Source of the DNA: Entomobacter blattae
Lineage (GTDB): Bacteria; Pseudomonadota; Alphaproteobacteria; Acetobacterales; Acetobacteraceae
Length of the DNA stretch: 64,000 bases
Assembly (NCBI RefSeq): GCF_014672835.1
Contig: NZ_CP060244.1
Span: 695,001 to 759,000, forward strand
Direction: 5' to 3'
Below, piece after piece: positions 1-8,829 of the stretch; the stretch's first letter is position 1, and every line of letters starts with the position of its first letter. The translations under genes were made by a program, and so were the position numbers. Below the pieces are notes generated by a model that saw only the letters and a program-made list of their open reading frames with translations, was not told the DNA's origin and ran no database searches.

Positions 1-2626
1 CTCTAAACAGGCCGGAAACCCGTAAGGTCACATCAACCCGAGGGCGGTTTAGATAGGCTAGGGGTATAATATCAAACCGGTTTATCCGGCGTGAGTGCTG
101 GTCCCATAGGGGTTTTATTCCCATAAAAATAAAAGCCAGTGCCAGGTCTTCGCCGCCTGTACGCAATGTAGGGCTTGCCCATATATCGATGACTGTCTTT
201 CTCAGATAATCGCCTTTCTCCTGCATGTAGCGTTGCAGAAGGGTTTGAGCTGTAGCCTCAGCGAGTGTGTAGGCTGCTTGGGATGGGAGGCCACGAGGAT
301 CAACAGTATAAAGGTTGCGCCCGGTAGGGAGGACATCAGCCCGGCCACGGGTGGGTGCCCCAGCGGGGCCCGGTTGAATGAACTCCCCATTCAGGGCTGC
401 CAGCAACGCTGTGGTTTCTGCTGCAGGAGAGGCTTCTAGTCGATGTTCAATAACATTTTTTTCCAGGGGGCTGTTTTGGGAAATGGCGGTAAGCAAGGCT
501 GCCTGCTGGGTAGGGGGCTGGCCAAACACATGTAAACCAAGGCGAATTTGCAGGTCTTTAATATCGCACAAATAGGCATCCAGCCGACTTAGGGCCACAT
601 CGTCTTCCAGAAGGCTTCGATCGATTCCACTTTCACGCAGAAGGCCCATGGTTTCAGCCTTATTGAGAATATCTGCCCGTAACATGTCCATACGGCGATG
701 GTCTAGGCCATCAGCTTCGGCGTAATCATCAATCATGCTTTCCAGAATAGCCGCCTCGTCATGGTGACCAGCACTTTGAATGGGAGGGGTAAGATGGCCA
801 ATGATCACAGCATTTAACCGGCGTTTTGCACAGGCGGCTTCCCCAGGGTTGTTAACAATGAAAGGGTAGATAATAGGTAACCCCTTAAGAAGGCTTTGAG
901 GGAAGCAGTGGCTGGAAAGGGCTGCGGCCTTACCGGGTAGCCATTCCAGGGTTCCATGGGTGCCCAATTGAACAAGCCCTTGCACGCCTTGCTGGGATAA
1001 CAACCATAAATAACAGGCCAGATAGGTATGGCAAGGAGGGGTATCGGGGTCATGGTAAAGGGCTTTTCGATCGGTATGGGCGGGGTTGCGGTCAGGCTGA
1101 ATAAGGCAGGTGATGTGACCAGTCTGAATAAAGCGTAAATGAAAAGACCCGTTTATGGCTTCGGCTTCCGGTGGGCCCCAGTGTTGGAGCACGGTGTCTT
1201 GTAAGAGAAGGGGAAGGGTTTTAAACAGCGGGTTATATTCTTCTATGGAGAGAAAGGCTTGGGCCGGTTCATGACATAGAGCTTGGATAAGGGTCTCTGT
1301 TTCTGGCAGGGGGGCGGAAAGTGTATAACCTGCCCCTTGTAAAGTCGCCAGTAAGGAGGAGAGGCTTGCAAAGCTATCTAACCCCACAGCATGGCCTTTC
1401 TGGCCTTCAATACCGGGATAGTCAGAAAGGATAATGCCGATTTTTCGTTTGTGAGGGGGCGTTTTTCGGAGGAGGCACCATTTTTTTGCCTGCTCTACAG
1501 TTTGCCTTATACCAGGAAGGTAAGGGGCATTGAAGGCAAGCCCGTTATGCTCGGTTTTAAAAGAAATAGCTGTGCCGGCAAGCCTTCCATCCAGTTCGGG
1601 CAGCACAAGTTGCATGGCCATATCGGTTTGGGAGAGGCCTCGATAGCTTTTTTGCCACAATTCTTCGGTGTTTAAAGGTTGGAAGAGCTGGATAACAGGG
1701 CAATTGGCTGCTTCGAGGGGGGAGTTTGCAAAGTGATCATCGCGGCTGGCAAAAAAGGTGGCGTTAAGGATAATGTCAGGCTTGAGCTTGGCCAGATGTT
1801 CGGCAATAAAATGGCGAACTGTCAGATCTTTGAGGCTAGAAACAAAACAGGCCAAAACGCCAAACCCTTCTTCTTTCAAGGTTTCAAGCAGGCAATCTAT
1901 GGCCTTATGGTCGCCAGACAGCAGATGGGAACGATAGAAAATCACACAAGCTATTGAGTGGCAGCCCTGAAAGGAGAGCGGATCAGGAGGGGAAAGGGAA
2001 AGGGGGTAAAAGCCACAAGCAGGAAAGAGGTTTGCTGTTGTTAGAATTTGAGAGATCTTGCGATGATCAGAGATGTAAGGAGTATCTTGGGATAAAGCAG
2101 TTGGGGATAAAGCTGCGACTGACCCTATATGGGCTACTGATTGCGCAAGAGTGAAGGCTAAATCCATATTGGTTGCCCCCCCTTGATGGAAATAAGCGGC
2201 AAAGGCGTTGCTGAGATAAGGGGGGGCTGTATTATATTCCAGCAAGCTGAGCGCTGCCTCGGCCTCCTCTCCTCCTTCACCGGAAATAATAATAAGGGGG
2301 ATATCTGCTTTCTGGCATATAGCTCGACATTCCTCAAGCCCATAGCGCCAGTATTCGACCCCTCCTAACAGACGAATAATGATACAACGGGCATGAGTAA
2401 GGGTTTTTTCTACATACAGATCAATGGAAAGGGGGTGGCGCAAACGGGCCAGCGGTACACAGCGGGCAGAAGGGGTTTGGGTCGTAGAACGTTTTATTGC
2501 CCCATTAAAGGCAATCAGGTCACTATCGGAAAAAGAGAGAAATACAATATCGGTAGGGGAATGTTCTAGATCTTCCGCCTGGGCCTGTTCATCAAGGCTT
2601 ACGCGTTCTCGCCTAAGAAGATGCAT
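1..2626 (-). CDS. cobN: Cobaltochelatase subunit CobN, 3' end beyond the window
   Basis: Large subunit of the ATP-dependent cobaltochelatase that inserts cobalt into hydrogenobyrinic acid a,c-diamide in aerobic cobalamin synthesis. Reading leftward from the ATG at 2626 gives about 875 uninterrupted codons that run off the left edge, so the C-terminal part (CobN proteins are usually 1,100 to 1,400 residues) is missing. The N-terminus MHLLRRE followed by DIVFLSFSDSDL is typical of the family, and the hallmark QLGTHGTLEWLPGK lies near residues 552-566. The last visible residues, RPRVDVTLRVSGLFR, are also conserved in CobN. A TAG lies four codons upstream in frame, which fixes this start as the first possible ATG. 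cobW follows upstream on the same strand after about 60 bases, so the two are probably cotranscribed. Confidence 0.95.
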   Translation of the reverse strand, partial: MHLLRRERVSLDEQAQAEDLEHSPTDIVFLSFSDSDLIAFNGAIKRSTTQTPSARCVPLARLRHPLSIDLYVEKTLTHARCIIIRLLGGVEYWRYGLEECRAICQKADIPLIIISGEGGEEAEAALSLLEYNTAPPYLSNAFAAYFHQGGATNMDLAFTLAQSVAHIGSVAALSPTALSQDTPYISDHRKISQILTTANLFPACGFYPLSLSPPDPLSFQGCHSIACVIFYRSHLLSGDHKAIDCLLETLKEEGFGVLACFVSSLKDLTVRHFIAEHLAKLKPDIILNATFFASRDDHFANSPLEAANCPVIQLFQPLNTEELWQKSYRGLSQTDMAMQLVLPELDGRLAGTAISFKTEHNGLAFNAPYLPGIRQTVEQAKKWCLLRKTPPHKRKIGIILSDYPGIEGQKGHAVGLDSFASLSSLLATLQGAGYTLSAPLPETETLIQALCHEPAQAFLSIEEYNPLFKTLPLLLQDTVLQHWGPPEAEAINGSFHLRFIQTGHITCLIQPDRNPAHTDRKALYHDPDTPPCHTYLACYLWLLSQQGVQGLVQLGTHGTLEWLPGKAAALSSHCFPQSLLKGLPIIYPFIVNNPGEAACAKRRLNAVIIGHLTPPIQSAGHHDEAAILESMIDDYAEADGLDHRRMDMLRADILNKAETMGLLRESGIDRSLLEDDVALSRLDAYLCDIKDLQIRLGLHVFGQPPTQQAALLTAISQNSPLEKNVIEHRLEASPAAETTALLAALNGEFIQPGPAGAPTRGRADVLPTGRNLYTVDPRGLPSQAAYTLAEATAQTLLQRYMQEKGDYLRKTVIDIWASPTLRTGGEDLALAFIFMGIKPLWDQHSRRINRFDIIPLAYLNRPRVDVTLRVSGLFR

Positions 2627-2689
2627 GGAAAAACCCTATCCATTTAAGAGGAGTAGGCCATTGAGTAAGAAAAGTAAGCCATTGGAGCA

Positions 2690-3721
2690 TCAGCTCAAAG
2701 CCTTGCGGATTGTATCGATATCCAGCCCTTTTTGCCCAATAATAATCAGCTGGCCGTTTTGTGGAATGGTGGGCTCCCAGGGAGTATCATAGTGATAATC
2801 AAAACGTTCGCCAACACCTTGCAAGGCCAACCGTAAGGGTTTGTCTTTCACAGCCAGAAAACCTTTGATACGTAAAATATCATGACGAGCCGAAAGGGCT
2901 TTGAGCTGGTTAATCAATTCCTCTGGGGTGGTAATGGAAGGAATATGGAGGATATGGCTTTCAAAATCATCATGTTCATGGGCACCATCCTCAGCATCAT
3001 GGTGAGAGGGGCGCGCTAATAGGTCATCTTCTGCTGCAGCATTGAGCCCTAAAAGTACGGAAGTGGGTAATGTGCCATCTGCCGTTGTAACAATTTTTAC
3101 ACTTCGGGGGGTTTGGGTTTGAATCTGCTCCTTCAGGGCTTGAACGTTCTTTTCAGAAAGCTTGCTGGTTTTGTTCAAAATCACAAGATCGGCAGCAAGG
3201 ATCTGATCTTCGAACACTTCAGCCAAAGGGTTGTCATGATCAAGGGAGGGATCTGCTGCTTGTTGTTGAGCCACGGCTTCTGGGTTATCGGCAAATCGGC
3301 CTGCGACAACGGCTGGAGCATCCACAACAGTGATGACCCCATCAACTGTCAGGCGGTTTTTAACGTCGGGCCAGTTAAAGGCCTTGATCAAGGGCTTGGG
3401 CAAAGCCAGGCCAGAGGTTTCAATAACAATATGATGGGGGGGATTCGGGCGGTTGATAAGGGCTTGCATGGCTGGTAAAAAATCATCAGCTACGGTGCAA
3501 CAGAGGCACCCATTGGCCAGCTCAACAATATCATCTTCTGTACACCCTGCAATGTTGCAGGATTTAAGGGTTTCGCCATCAATACCCAAAGAGCCAAATT
3601 CATTAACAATAACGGCAATATGTCGGCCTTCACTATGTTCAAGCACATGGCGGAGAAGAGTGGTTTTGCCAGCACCCAGGAAACCGGTAACAATCGTAGC
3701 AGGAATACGGGAGAGGGTCAT
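2690..3721 (-). CDS. cobW: CobW-type metal-chaperone GTPase
   Basis: G3E-family GTPase of the COG0523/CobW group, thought to deliver cobalt to the CobNST chelatase in the cytoplasm. The 343-residue product has a Walker A motif GFLGAGKTT at residues 13-21, the metal-binding GCLCC at 71-75, and a histidine/aspartate-rich loop (HHDAEDGAHEHDD) near residues 237-249. The usual NKxD guanine motif appears as NKTS, a modest deviation. The C-terminal CobW_C domain includes RIKGFLAV. It lies between cobN and a DUF1636 gene on the same strand, the classical cobW neighbourhood. No alternative function is likely, although specificity for cobalt rather than zinc is inferred from the neighbours. Confidence 0.95.
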   Translation of the reverse strand: MTLSRIPATIVTGFLGAGKTTLLRHVLEHSEGRHIAVIVNEFGSLGIDGETLKSCNIAGCTEDDIVELANGCLCCTVADDFLPAMQALINRPNPPHHIVIETSGLALPKPLIKAFNWPDVKNRLTVDGVITVVDAPAVVAGRFADNPEAVAQQQAADPSLDHDNPLAEVFEDQILAADLVILNKTSKLSEKNVQALKEQIQTQTPRSVKIVTTADGTLPTSVLLGLNAAAEDDLLARPSHHDAEDGAHEHDDFESHILHIPSITTPEELINQLKALSARHDILRIKGFLAVKDKPLRLALQGVGERFDYHYDTPWEPTIPQNGQLIIIGQKGLDIDTIRKALS

Positions 3722-3788
3722 GGTGAAGGGCCTTTTGTTAAAAAATGGGAGACAAAGCGATAGGGTGATATTTTATGGCGTAAAAGAG

Positions 3789-4202
3789 TTATGACGTAAA
3801 ATAGTCTGGGGTTTTTTCCTCAGGAGGGTAAGGGGGGATACGCCCCAACACCATATCTTTTAAGCTTGCCGGGCGTTTTGAGGGGAGCACCAGCCCCGTT
3901 TTTGAATGGGCATACAGGTCTGCATATGTCAGCAGGTCTTCTGCAAGGCTTACCTTGAGCCGCCCCAACAGATAGGACCACTTACCCCGCATGCTTATGC
4001 TGGCACTGCAGCCTGTGTTACAAACCCCAAGACATTTTACAGCCTGGAGATGGCAGGAGGGCTTTAGGGTTTTGAGGTGGTCTTGGAGGGCAGTGTAAAG
4101 TTTTTCGCCTTCCGTGGGCGTAAGGGTAACAGGTGTTGGGGAGATACGGCATGTAGAGCAAATGCTGAGTAGGGGGAGTATACGAGAAGGGGTGGAAGGC
4201 AT
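3789..4202 (-). CDS. DUF1636 small cysteine-rich metal-binding protein
   Basis: Belongs to the DUF1636 family, often found beside cobW in alphaproteobacteria and annotated as a predicted metal-binding protein. I start it at the ATG at 4202 (MPSTPSRILPLL), because the longer upstream extension resembles no family member. The 137-residue product contains CSTCR near its N-terminus and a later KCLGVCNTGCSASI segment, so four cysteines are spaced like a thioredoxin-like [2Fe-2S] ferredoxin or a metal site. The tail carries WSYLLGRL. It is the first gene of the leftward group DUF1636-cobW-cobN and is divergent from cobU, with about 205 bases between them that must hold both promoters. Its molecular role is not known; metal handling is inferred from context. 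Confidence 0.85.
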   Translation of the reverse strand: MPSTPSRILPLLSICSTCRISPTPVTLTPTEGEKLYTALQDHLKTLKPSCHLQAVKCLGVCNTGCSASISMRGKWSYLLGRLKVSLAEDLLTYADLYAHSKTGLVLPSKRPASLKDMVLGRIPPYPPEEKTPDYFTS

Positions 4203-4407
4203 TGGTGGGGTTTTTCTGATGATGTGGTTGGGCTTTAAAGCTGATAATATTGTGTATATACCAGCTTTGGAAAGGAGATTCTTCAAGAAAATTTTCAGAG
4301 AAGAATCTTGGGACAGGTAAAGATAGAGTCTCAAGAAAGGAAAAGGGGAGAGGGGTGTTCTCTTATAGCCCCTTCATCCATAACGTCCCTATTAAGGAGA
4401 GGAAACT

Positions 4408-4911
4408 GTGTTACATCTGGTTTTAGGCGGTGCCCGTTCAGGTAAAACCCGGTATGCTCTGAAATGTGTTCAACAAGAGCCACCTCCTTGGTACTATCTG
4501 GCTACAGCACAGCCTCTGGACGCGGAAATGCAGCACCGTATCGCCCTGCACCAACAGGAAAGGGGTGAGCAATGGCGCCACTTGGAGGTGCCTTTCCATT
4601 TGGCTGCAACCTTGCAGGAAAATCTTCTGGGGCCCCTGGTTGTTGATTGTATGACAATGTGGCTTACCAATATGATGTTGCAGGGTTATGATGTAGCTGC
4701 TGAAAAACGCCACGTTCTGCACGCTCTCGAAAGGGCTGGGAAAAGACAGCATGTGGTGGTGGTCTCTAACGAGGTGGGGCTGGGTATTGTGCCAGAAAAT
4801 GCCTTGGCACGGCGCTTTCGTGATGAAGCAGGCCTACTTAATCAAGAGCTTGCCCAAATAGCCGATCATGTTGTGCTAATAGCGGCAGGTCTGCCCTTAG
4901 TGCTTAAATAA
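4408..4911 (+). CDS. cobU: Adenosylcobinamide kinase / guanylyltransferase
   Basis: Bifunctional CobU/CobP enzyme that phosphorylates adenosylcobinamide and then transfers GMP to it, activating the corrin for nucleotide-loop assembly. The 167-residue product opens with the P-loop GGARSGKT (residues 7-14), followed by YYLATAQPLDAEM, VVDCMTMWLTN and VVVVSNEVGLGIVP, all conserved in the family, and ends with QIADHVVLIAAGLPLVLK. The start is a GTG at 4408 with an AAGGAGAGG ribosome binding site just upstream. It is the first gene of the rightward set cobU-cobO-cobQ. The length matches the family, and nothing appears truncated. Confidence 0.96.
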   Translation: MLHLVLGGARSGKTRYALKCVQQEPPPWYYLATAQPLDAEMQHRIALHQQERGEQWRHLEVPFHLAATLQENLLGPLVVDCMTMWLTNMMLQGYDVAAEKRHVLHALERAGKRQHVVVVSNEVGLGIVPENALARRFRDEAGLLNQELAQIADHVVLIAAGLPLVLK

Positions 4912-4973
4912 ACTTAAGAAAAGCTGAGAGAGTAAAAACCCGGGGTGGCTTAATGGGGGAAGGAAGACAGGGA

Positions 4974-5567
4974 ATGGACAATACGCACCAGAAAAAAATG
5001 CAAAAGCGCAAGGAACTATATGAGAAAAAGGTTCTGGCACGGCAAGAAAAACGCGGGCTTTTCATGATCAATACTGGCAAGGGAAAAGGAAAATCCAGCG
5101 CTGCCTTTGGCCTGGCCCTGCGGATGATTGGGCATGGTCGTAAGGTTGGGGTGGTGCAGTTTATTAAAGGGGCATGGCAAACAGGAGAACGCAAAGCCTT
5201 TTCCCATTGGGGGGACCTGGTGGAGTGGCATACGCTGGGGGAGGGATTTACATGGGAGACACAGGATAAAGAGCGTGATATTGTGTCATGCCAGAATGCC
5301 TGGAACACGGCTCTTCGTCTTTTACAGGATGAGAGCCTGTCTTTACTCATTCTTGATGAGTTAAATATTGCCCTTCGCTATCATTATCTGGATGTTCATG
5401 CTGTCGTAAGGGCGATCATGGCAAGGCCTGCTGGCCTTAGCGTTGTTGTAACAGGGCGTAATGCCCCTGTAGAGCTGGTAGCAGAAGCCGATACCGTGAC
5501 AGAGATGGATAATATCCGCCATCATGCGCAAAATGGTGTTATGGCTCAGGAGGGAATTGAGTATTGA
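4974..5567 (+). CDS. cobO: Cob(I)yrinic acid a,c-diamide adenosyltransferase
   Basis: CobO/BtuR-type corrinoid adenosyltransferase, which attaches the 5'-deoxyadenosyl group from ATP to reduced corrinoids. The P-loop is INTGKGKGKSSAAFG about 30 residues in, followed by VGVVQFIKGAW, LLILDELNIAL and VVVTGRNAP, which identify the family. I prefer the ATG at 4974 (MDNTHQKKMQKRKEL) because homologues begin with a similar basic helix and an AGGAAG lies seven bases upstream. An in-frame ATG at 4953 would add seven residues. The TGA stop overlaps the TTG start of cobQ, which suggests translational coupling. Confidence 0.95.
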   Translation: MDNTHQKKMQKRKELYEKKVLARQEKRGLFMINTGKGKGKSSAAFGLALRMIGHGRKVGVVQFIKGAWQTGERKAFSHWGDLVEWHTLGEGFTWETQDKERDIVSCQNAWNTALRLLQDESLSLLILDELNIALRYHYLDVHAVVRAIMARPAGLSVVVTGRNAPVELVAEADTVTEMDNIRHHAQNGVMAQEGIEY

Positions 5568-7072
5568 AAACCCCTGCTCTTATGTTTCAAGGCACTGGCT
5601 CGAATGTTGGTAAGTCTGTTTTACTGGCAGGTCTTGCGCGTGCCTTTTGGCGCCAAGGAGTGCGGGTTAGGCCTTTTAAACCCCAAAACATGTCCAATAA
5701 TGCAGCGGTAACGCTTGAAGGAGGGGAAATTGGGCGGGCTCAGGCCTTACAAGCCCAGGCTTGTGGGGTAGAGCCTAGTGTGCATATGAACCCTGTTTTA
5801 TTAAAGCCGCAAAGTGCAACCGGCTCGCAAATTATTGTTCAAGGCAAAGTTTGGAAAACAGCGCAGGCGCGAGAATATCAGGCCTTAAAGGGGCAGTTGA
5901 TGGAGTCAGTCATGGAAAGTTTCAGCCTTCTTTCCGCTGAGGCTGATCTTGTGCTGGTTGAAGGGGCTGGTTCGGCTTCTGAAATTAACTTGCGTCAGTA
6001 CGATATTGCCAATATGGGGTTTGCCCAGCAGGCAGGGCTTGGTGTTGTGTTGGTGGGTGATATCGATCGAGGGGGCGTTATTGCCAGCCTGGTTGGAACC
6101 CACACAGTGTTACCAGTGGCAGATCGTAGCCGGATTAAAGGTTTTATTGTCAATCGTATGCGGGGGGATGTAACTTTATTTGACGAAGGGATAAAAAGCA
6201 TTGCGCATTATACCGGTTGGCCAGCCTTAGGGCTTGTGCCTTATTATGAGGCATTACAGTTTTTACCTGCAGAAGACAGCTTGGATTTTATGGCCCGTGC
6301 ACAAGACTATTCCGTGGCCAATCACGCGACAGATCGGGACCTGCTCAAGATTGTTATACCGGTTTTGCCAGGGATTTCCAATGTTGATGATTATGACCCT
6401 CTGATTTACGAATCTGGCGTGCAGGTAACTTTTCTGCAAAAGGAAATGCCTTTTCCCAAAGCCGATGTTATTCTTCTTCCCGGTTCAAAAACCACTCAGC
6501 ATGACCTCTCCGTTTTACGTCAATATGGTTGGGATAAAGCCATTGATGCCCACTATCAGCAAGGGGGGAAAGTGTTTGGGATTTGTGGCGGTTACCAGAT
6601 ATTGGGAAAAGTCATTGCAGACCCTTATGGTGTAGAGGCAGGCTCAGCAACGGTAGAAGGCCTGGGCCTGCTCGATGTTAACACAGAGTTTTCTTTCCAT
6701 AAGCAGCTTAGGGTTGTTTCAGCTACTGCACAACGGCCCTTGGCTCCCTCAGTTTTCCAAGCTTATGAGATGCATATGGGGCACACACAGGGCAGCGACA
6801 CTCAAAGGCCATTTGCTCTTGTGAGCGGGCAAAAGCCTGATGGCGCCTGGTCAGCCTGTGGGCGCGTAGGGGGGTGTTATCTTCATGGTTTGTTTGCAGA
6901 TACCACAATTCGGCATGCCTTGTTACATCTTTGGGCCGAAGGCAATTTTCATGGGGATAACGTTTTTCATTATCACGATAAAATAGAGGATGTGCTAAAC
7001 GGTTGGGCAACTCATTTGGAACGTCATGTGGATTTGGGGCAGATATGGGCTTTGGCCCAAGCCAGTGATTAA
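5564..7072 (+). CDS. cobQ: Cobyric acid synthase
   Basis: Glutamine-dependent amidotransferase that amidates carboxylates b, d, e and g of adenosylcobyrinic acid a,c-diamide. The 502 residues begin with a dethiobiotin-synthetase-like domain (MFQGTGSNVGKSVLLAGLAR, then KPQNMSNNA) and end with a class I glutamine amidotransferase domain. The nucleophile cysteine lies in GICGGYQILG near residue 340, and the histidine in YLHGLF near 441. The start is a TTG at 5564 overlapping the cobO stop by four bases (TTGA), with AGGAGG just upstream. Length and motif order match CobQ/CbiP. It is the third gene of the cobU-cobO-cobQ operon. Confidence 0.97.
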   Translation: MKTPALMFQGTGSNVGKSVLLAGLARAFWRQGVRVRPFKPQNMSNNAAVTLEGGEIGRAQALQAQACGVEPSVHMNPVLLKPQSATGSQIIVQGKVWKTAQAREYQALKGQLMESVMESFSLLSAEADLVLVEGAGSASEINLRQYDIANMGFAQQAGLGVVLVGDIDRGGVIASLVGTHTVLPVADRSRIKGFIVNRMRGDVTLFDEGIKSIAHYTGWPALGLVPYYEALQFLPAEDSLDFMARAQDYSVANHATDRDLLKIVIPVLPGISNVDDYDPLIYESGVQVTFLQKEMPFPKADVILLPGSKTTQHDLSVLRQYGWDKAIDAHYQQGGKVFGICGGYQILGKVIADPYGVEAGSATVEGLGLLDVNTEFSFHKQLRVVSATAQRPLAPSVFQAYEMHMGHTQGSDTQRPFALVSGQKPDGAWSACGRVGGCYLHGLFADTTIRHALLHLWAEGNFHGDNVFHYHDKIEDVLNGWATHLERHVDLGQIWALAQASD

Positions 7073-7146
7073 GGGATACCACTGATTAAGGGATAAAGGA
7101 GCGGCTATAGATGAAAGGGGAAAGGGTATGGTGAAAGGAGTAACGG

Positions 7147-8277
7147 GTGTTAAGCAGGCATAAGGTGCTTTTTTTTATGGGGATAATAGCCTTAAGTCAT
7201 GGTCCTGCCAGGGCAGCAAGTCTGCCCGAAAGCTCCAACACATCATCGCAAACCAGGCATGAAACATCTAAGCCAGAGCACACCTCTCCTGCCCAGGGCC
7301 AGCCGTTGGGAGAAAAGCGAGAGATCCAGGATCAAACAGGGCATTCTATTATTCTGCCACCAGGGGTGATAACCCGCTATGCAGATTTATGGTTTGCCCA
7401 TAATGAAACCCTGATCATGCTGGATGGTGCAGATCACATTGTGGCAACGGTGAACAAACCCTCTTCTGTACCATGGATGTTTTATGTGGCCCCGGCCCTT
7501 TATAAGGCCTACCAGGTGCGTGGGGGGTTGCCGAATGTAGAGGAATTGCTCTTGGCGCAAACTCAGCTTGTTTTTGTTTCTTCCAGTAGTCGGTTTATTT
7601 CTTCTGTTTTGCGTAAGGTGGGGCTGAATGTGGTAGAAACAGGCTTTACCAAAGTGAAAGAGCTCAAAGAGTCTGTTAAACTTACGGCCGATGTTATTGG
7701 TACTCCCCATGCTTATAATGTAGCCCAGCACTATTTGGATTGGCTGGATTTTACCTTGGCCTCTGTAACGCAGCGGCTTGAAAAACGACCTGACCGCAAA
7801 CGGTTGAAAATCCTGCATATTCATAGCCTGTCTCCCTTAACAATCGATGGACGCCACACCTTGATTGATACCTGGATCAAACTGGCAGGTGGGGTAAATG
7901 CGGCAGATATCTCAGGCAATATGAAACCTGTTACCCTTGAGCAGATCGCCTATTGGGATCCTGATGTGATTATTTTGGAAAACCATGCCGGGAAGATCGA
8001 TACGAAAAACCTGCAATTGCCCTGGCATTGGTTAAGGGCTGTACGGTTTAATCGAGTTTATAATAACCCCGCTGGTCTTTTTAATTGGGATCGTTATAGC
8101 CTGGAATTTCCCCTACAGGTTGTTTGGGCAGCGCGCACATTTTACCCTGAGTTGTTTGAAGGACAGGATTTTAAGAAGATCATGGCAGGGTTTTATCGCA
8201 CATTTTTTGATGTAGATTTTACGGATACCCAAATAGAGCTTATCCTGAAGGCACAACCTCCTCCGGTATCCCGATAG
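7147..8277 (+). CDS. ABC transporter periplasmic binding protein, FecB/BtuF-like
   Basis: Predicted periplasmic substrate-binding protein of a class II (BtuF/FhuD/FecB) metal-chelate importer. The N-terminus MLSRHKVLFFMGIIALSHGPARAA is a signal peptide, followed by a low-complexity linker and a periplasmic binding domain: IQDQTGHSIILP, then TQLVFVSSSSRF, and later LKILHIHSLSPL and YWDPDVIILENH. I chose the GTG at 7147 because it leaves a good signal peptide. It lies 75 bases after cobQ and is followed by a FecCD permease and an ATPase, with a 550-base gap that contains a small opposite-strand gene. The ligand is not evident: cobalamin is suggested by the neighbours, but siderophore importers share this fold. 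Confidence 0.85.
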   Translation: MLSRHKVLFFMGIIALSHGPARAASLPESSNTSSQTRHETSKPEHTSPAQGQPLGEKREIQDQTGHSIILPPGVITRYADLWFAHNETLIMLDGADHIVATVNKPSSVPWMFYVAPALYKAYQVRGGLPNVEELLLAQTQLVFVSSSSRFISSVLRKVGLNVVETGFTKVKELKESVKLTADVIGTPHAYNVAQHYLDWLDFTLASVTQRLEKRPDRKRLKILHIHSLSPLTIDGRHTLIDTWIKLAGGVNAADISGNMKPVTLEQIAYWDPDVIILENHAGKIDTKNLQLPWHWLRAVRFNRVYNNPAGLFNWDRYSLEFPLQVVWAARTFYPELFEGQDFKKIMAGFYRTFFDVDFTDTQIELILKAQPPPVSR

Positions 8278-8335
8278 GGCCATCTTTCAAGGGGCTATAA
8301 GGCACGCCTTTAAAACGGTCATTATTGGGAAAATA

Positions 8336-8497
8336 TTATTGGGAAAATGCAGTACCCTCTAAATCAGCAAAAGCTGCGACAAGGGCAATTAAAGGGGCCA
8401 TACGAGGATCCTTAATGAAGGGTAAAAAATAGGAGAGGGAAAACCCATTGTGCTGAGGTGCGAAGGAAACGAGGGAGGGGTGGAAAAGCAGAGTCAT
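8336..8497 (-). CDS. Small 53-residue protein of unknown function within the uptake set
   Basis: A short reading frame on the strand opposite the surrounding transporter genes. Translation from the ATG at 8497 gives 53 residues starting MTLLFHPSLVSFAPQHNGF and ending ALVAAFADLEGTAFSQ. The composition is protein-like, with a hydrophobic segment around MAPLIALVAAFADLEG. An AGAAGG ribosome binding site lies seven bases before the ATG, which is the main argument that it is real. I do not recognise the family. Its stop lies in one half of a short direct repeat (ATTATTGGGAAAAT occurs twice near 8321-8348). It could be a small gene associated with cobalamin or metal uptake, or a chance frame in regulatory DNA. 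Confidence 0.45.
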   Translation of the reverse strand: MTLLFHPSLVSFAPQHNGFSLSYFLPFIKDPRMAPLIALVAAFADLEGTAFSQ

Positions 8498-8829
8498 AGT
8501 GGGCCTTCTACCAAAGCCCTGCAGGCTGAATGAAGTTTATAGGGAAATGGGGCCTTTGGGCCTGGCTATTCTCCTAAAAATTTTCTGGCAAAAATTTTTT
8601 AGCAAAGATTTTCTGGTTAGAAATGTTCCATAGAGAAGCGAAAGCGGGAAATTAAATAGCCATTAAACAGCAGAAAACAGAGAGAAATTGATCAAAAATT
8701 TATCAAAAAGAACCTCGTAAAATTGGGACGTGTAAAATAGGAATGGGTAAAATCCTTTTTGTGGTGTATCGCTAAAGCATAACAAGCTTGTAAGCGGCTT
8801 TGTGTTTAGGATGGATAGAGAAAAGAGTT
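8498..8829. other. Intergenic stretch before the FecCD permease gene
   Basis: AT-rich DNA with several near-repeats of TTTTCTGG and AAAATTT motifs and no convincing reading frame. It separates the binding-protein gene from the permease gene, so the latter probably has its own promoter here. I looked for the GCCACTG box of a cobalamin riboswitch and did not find it. Confidence 0.5.

Noticed and set aside
814-1053. 79-codon frame on the minus strand within cobN
   Set aside because: It is out of frame with the CobN reading frame, which carries the family motifs.
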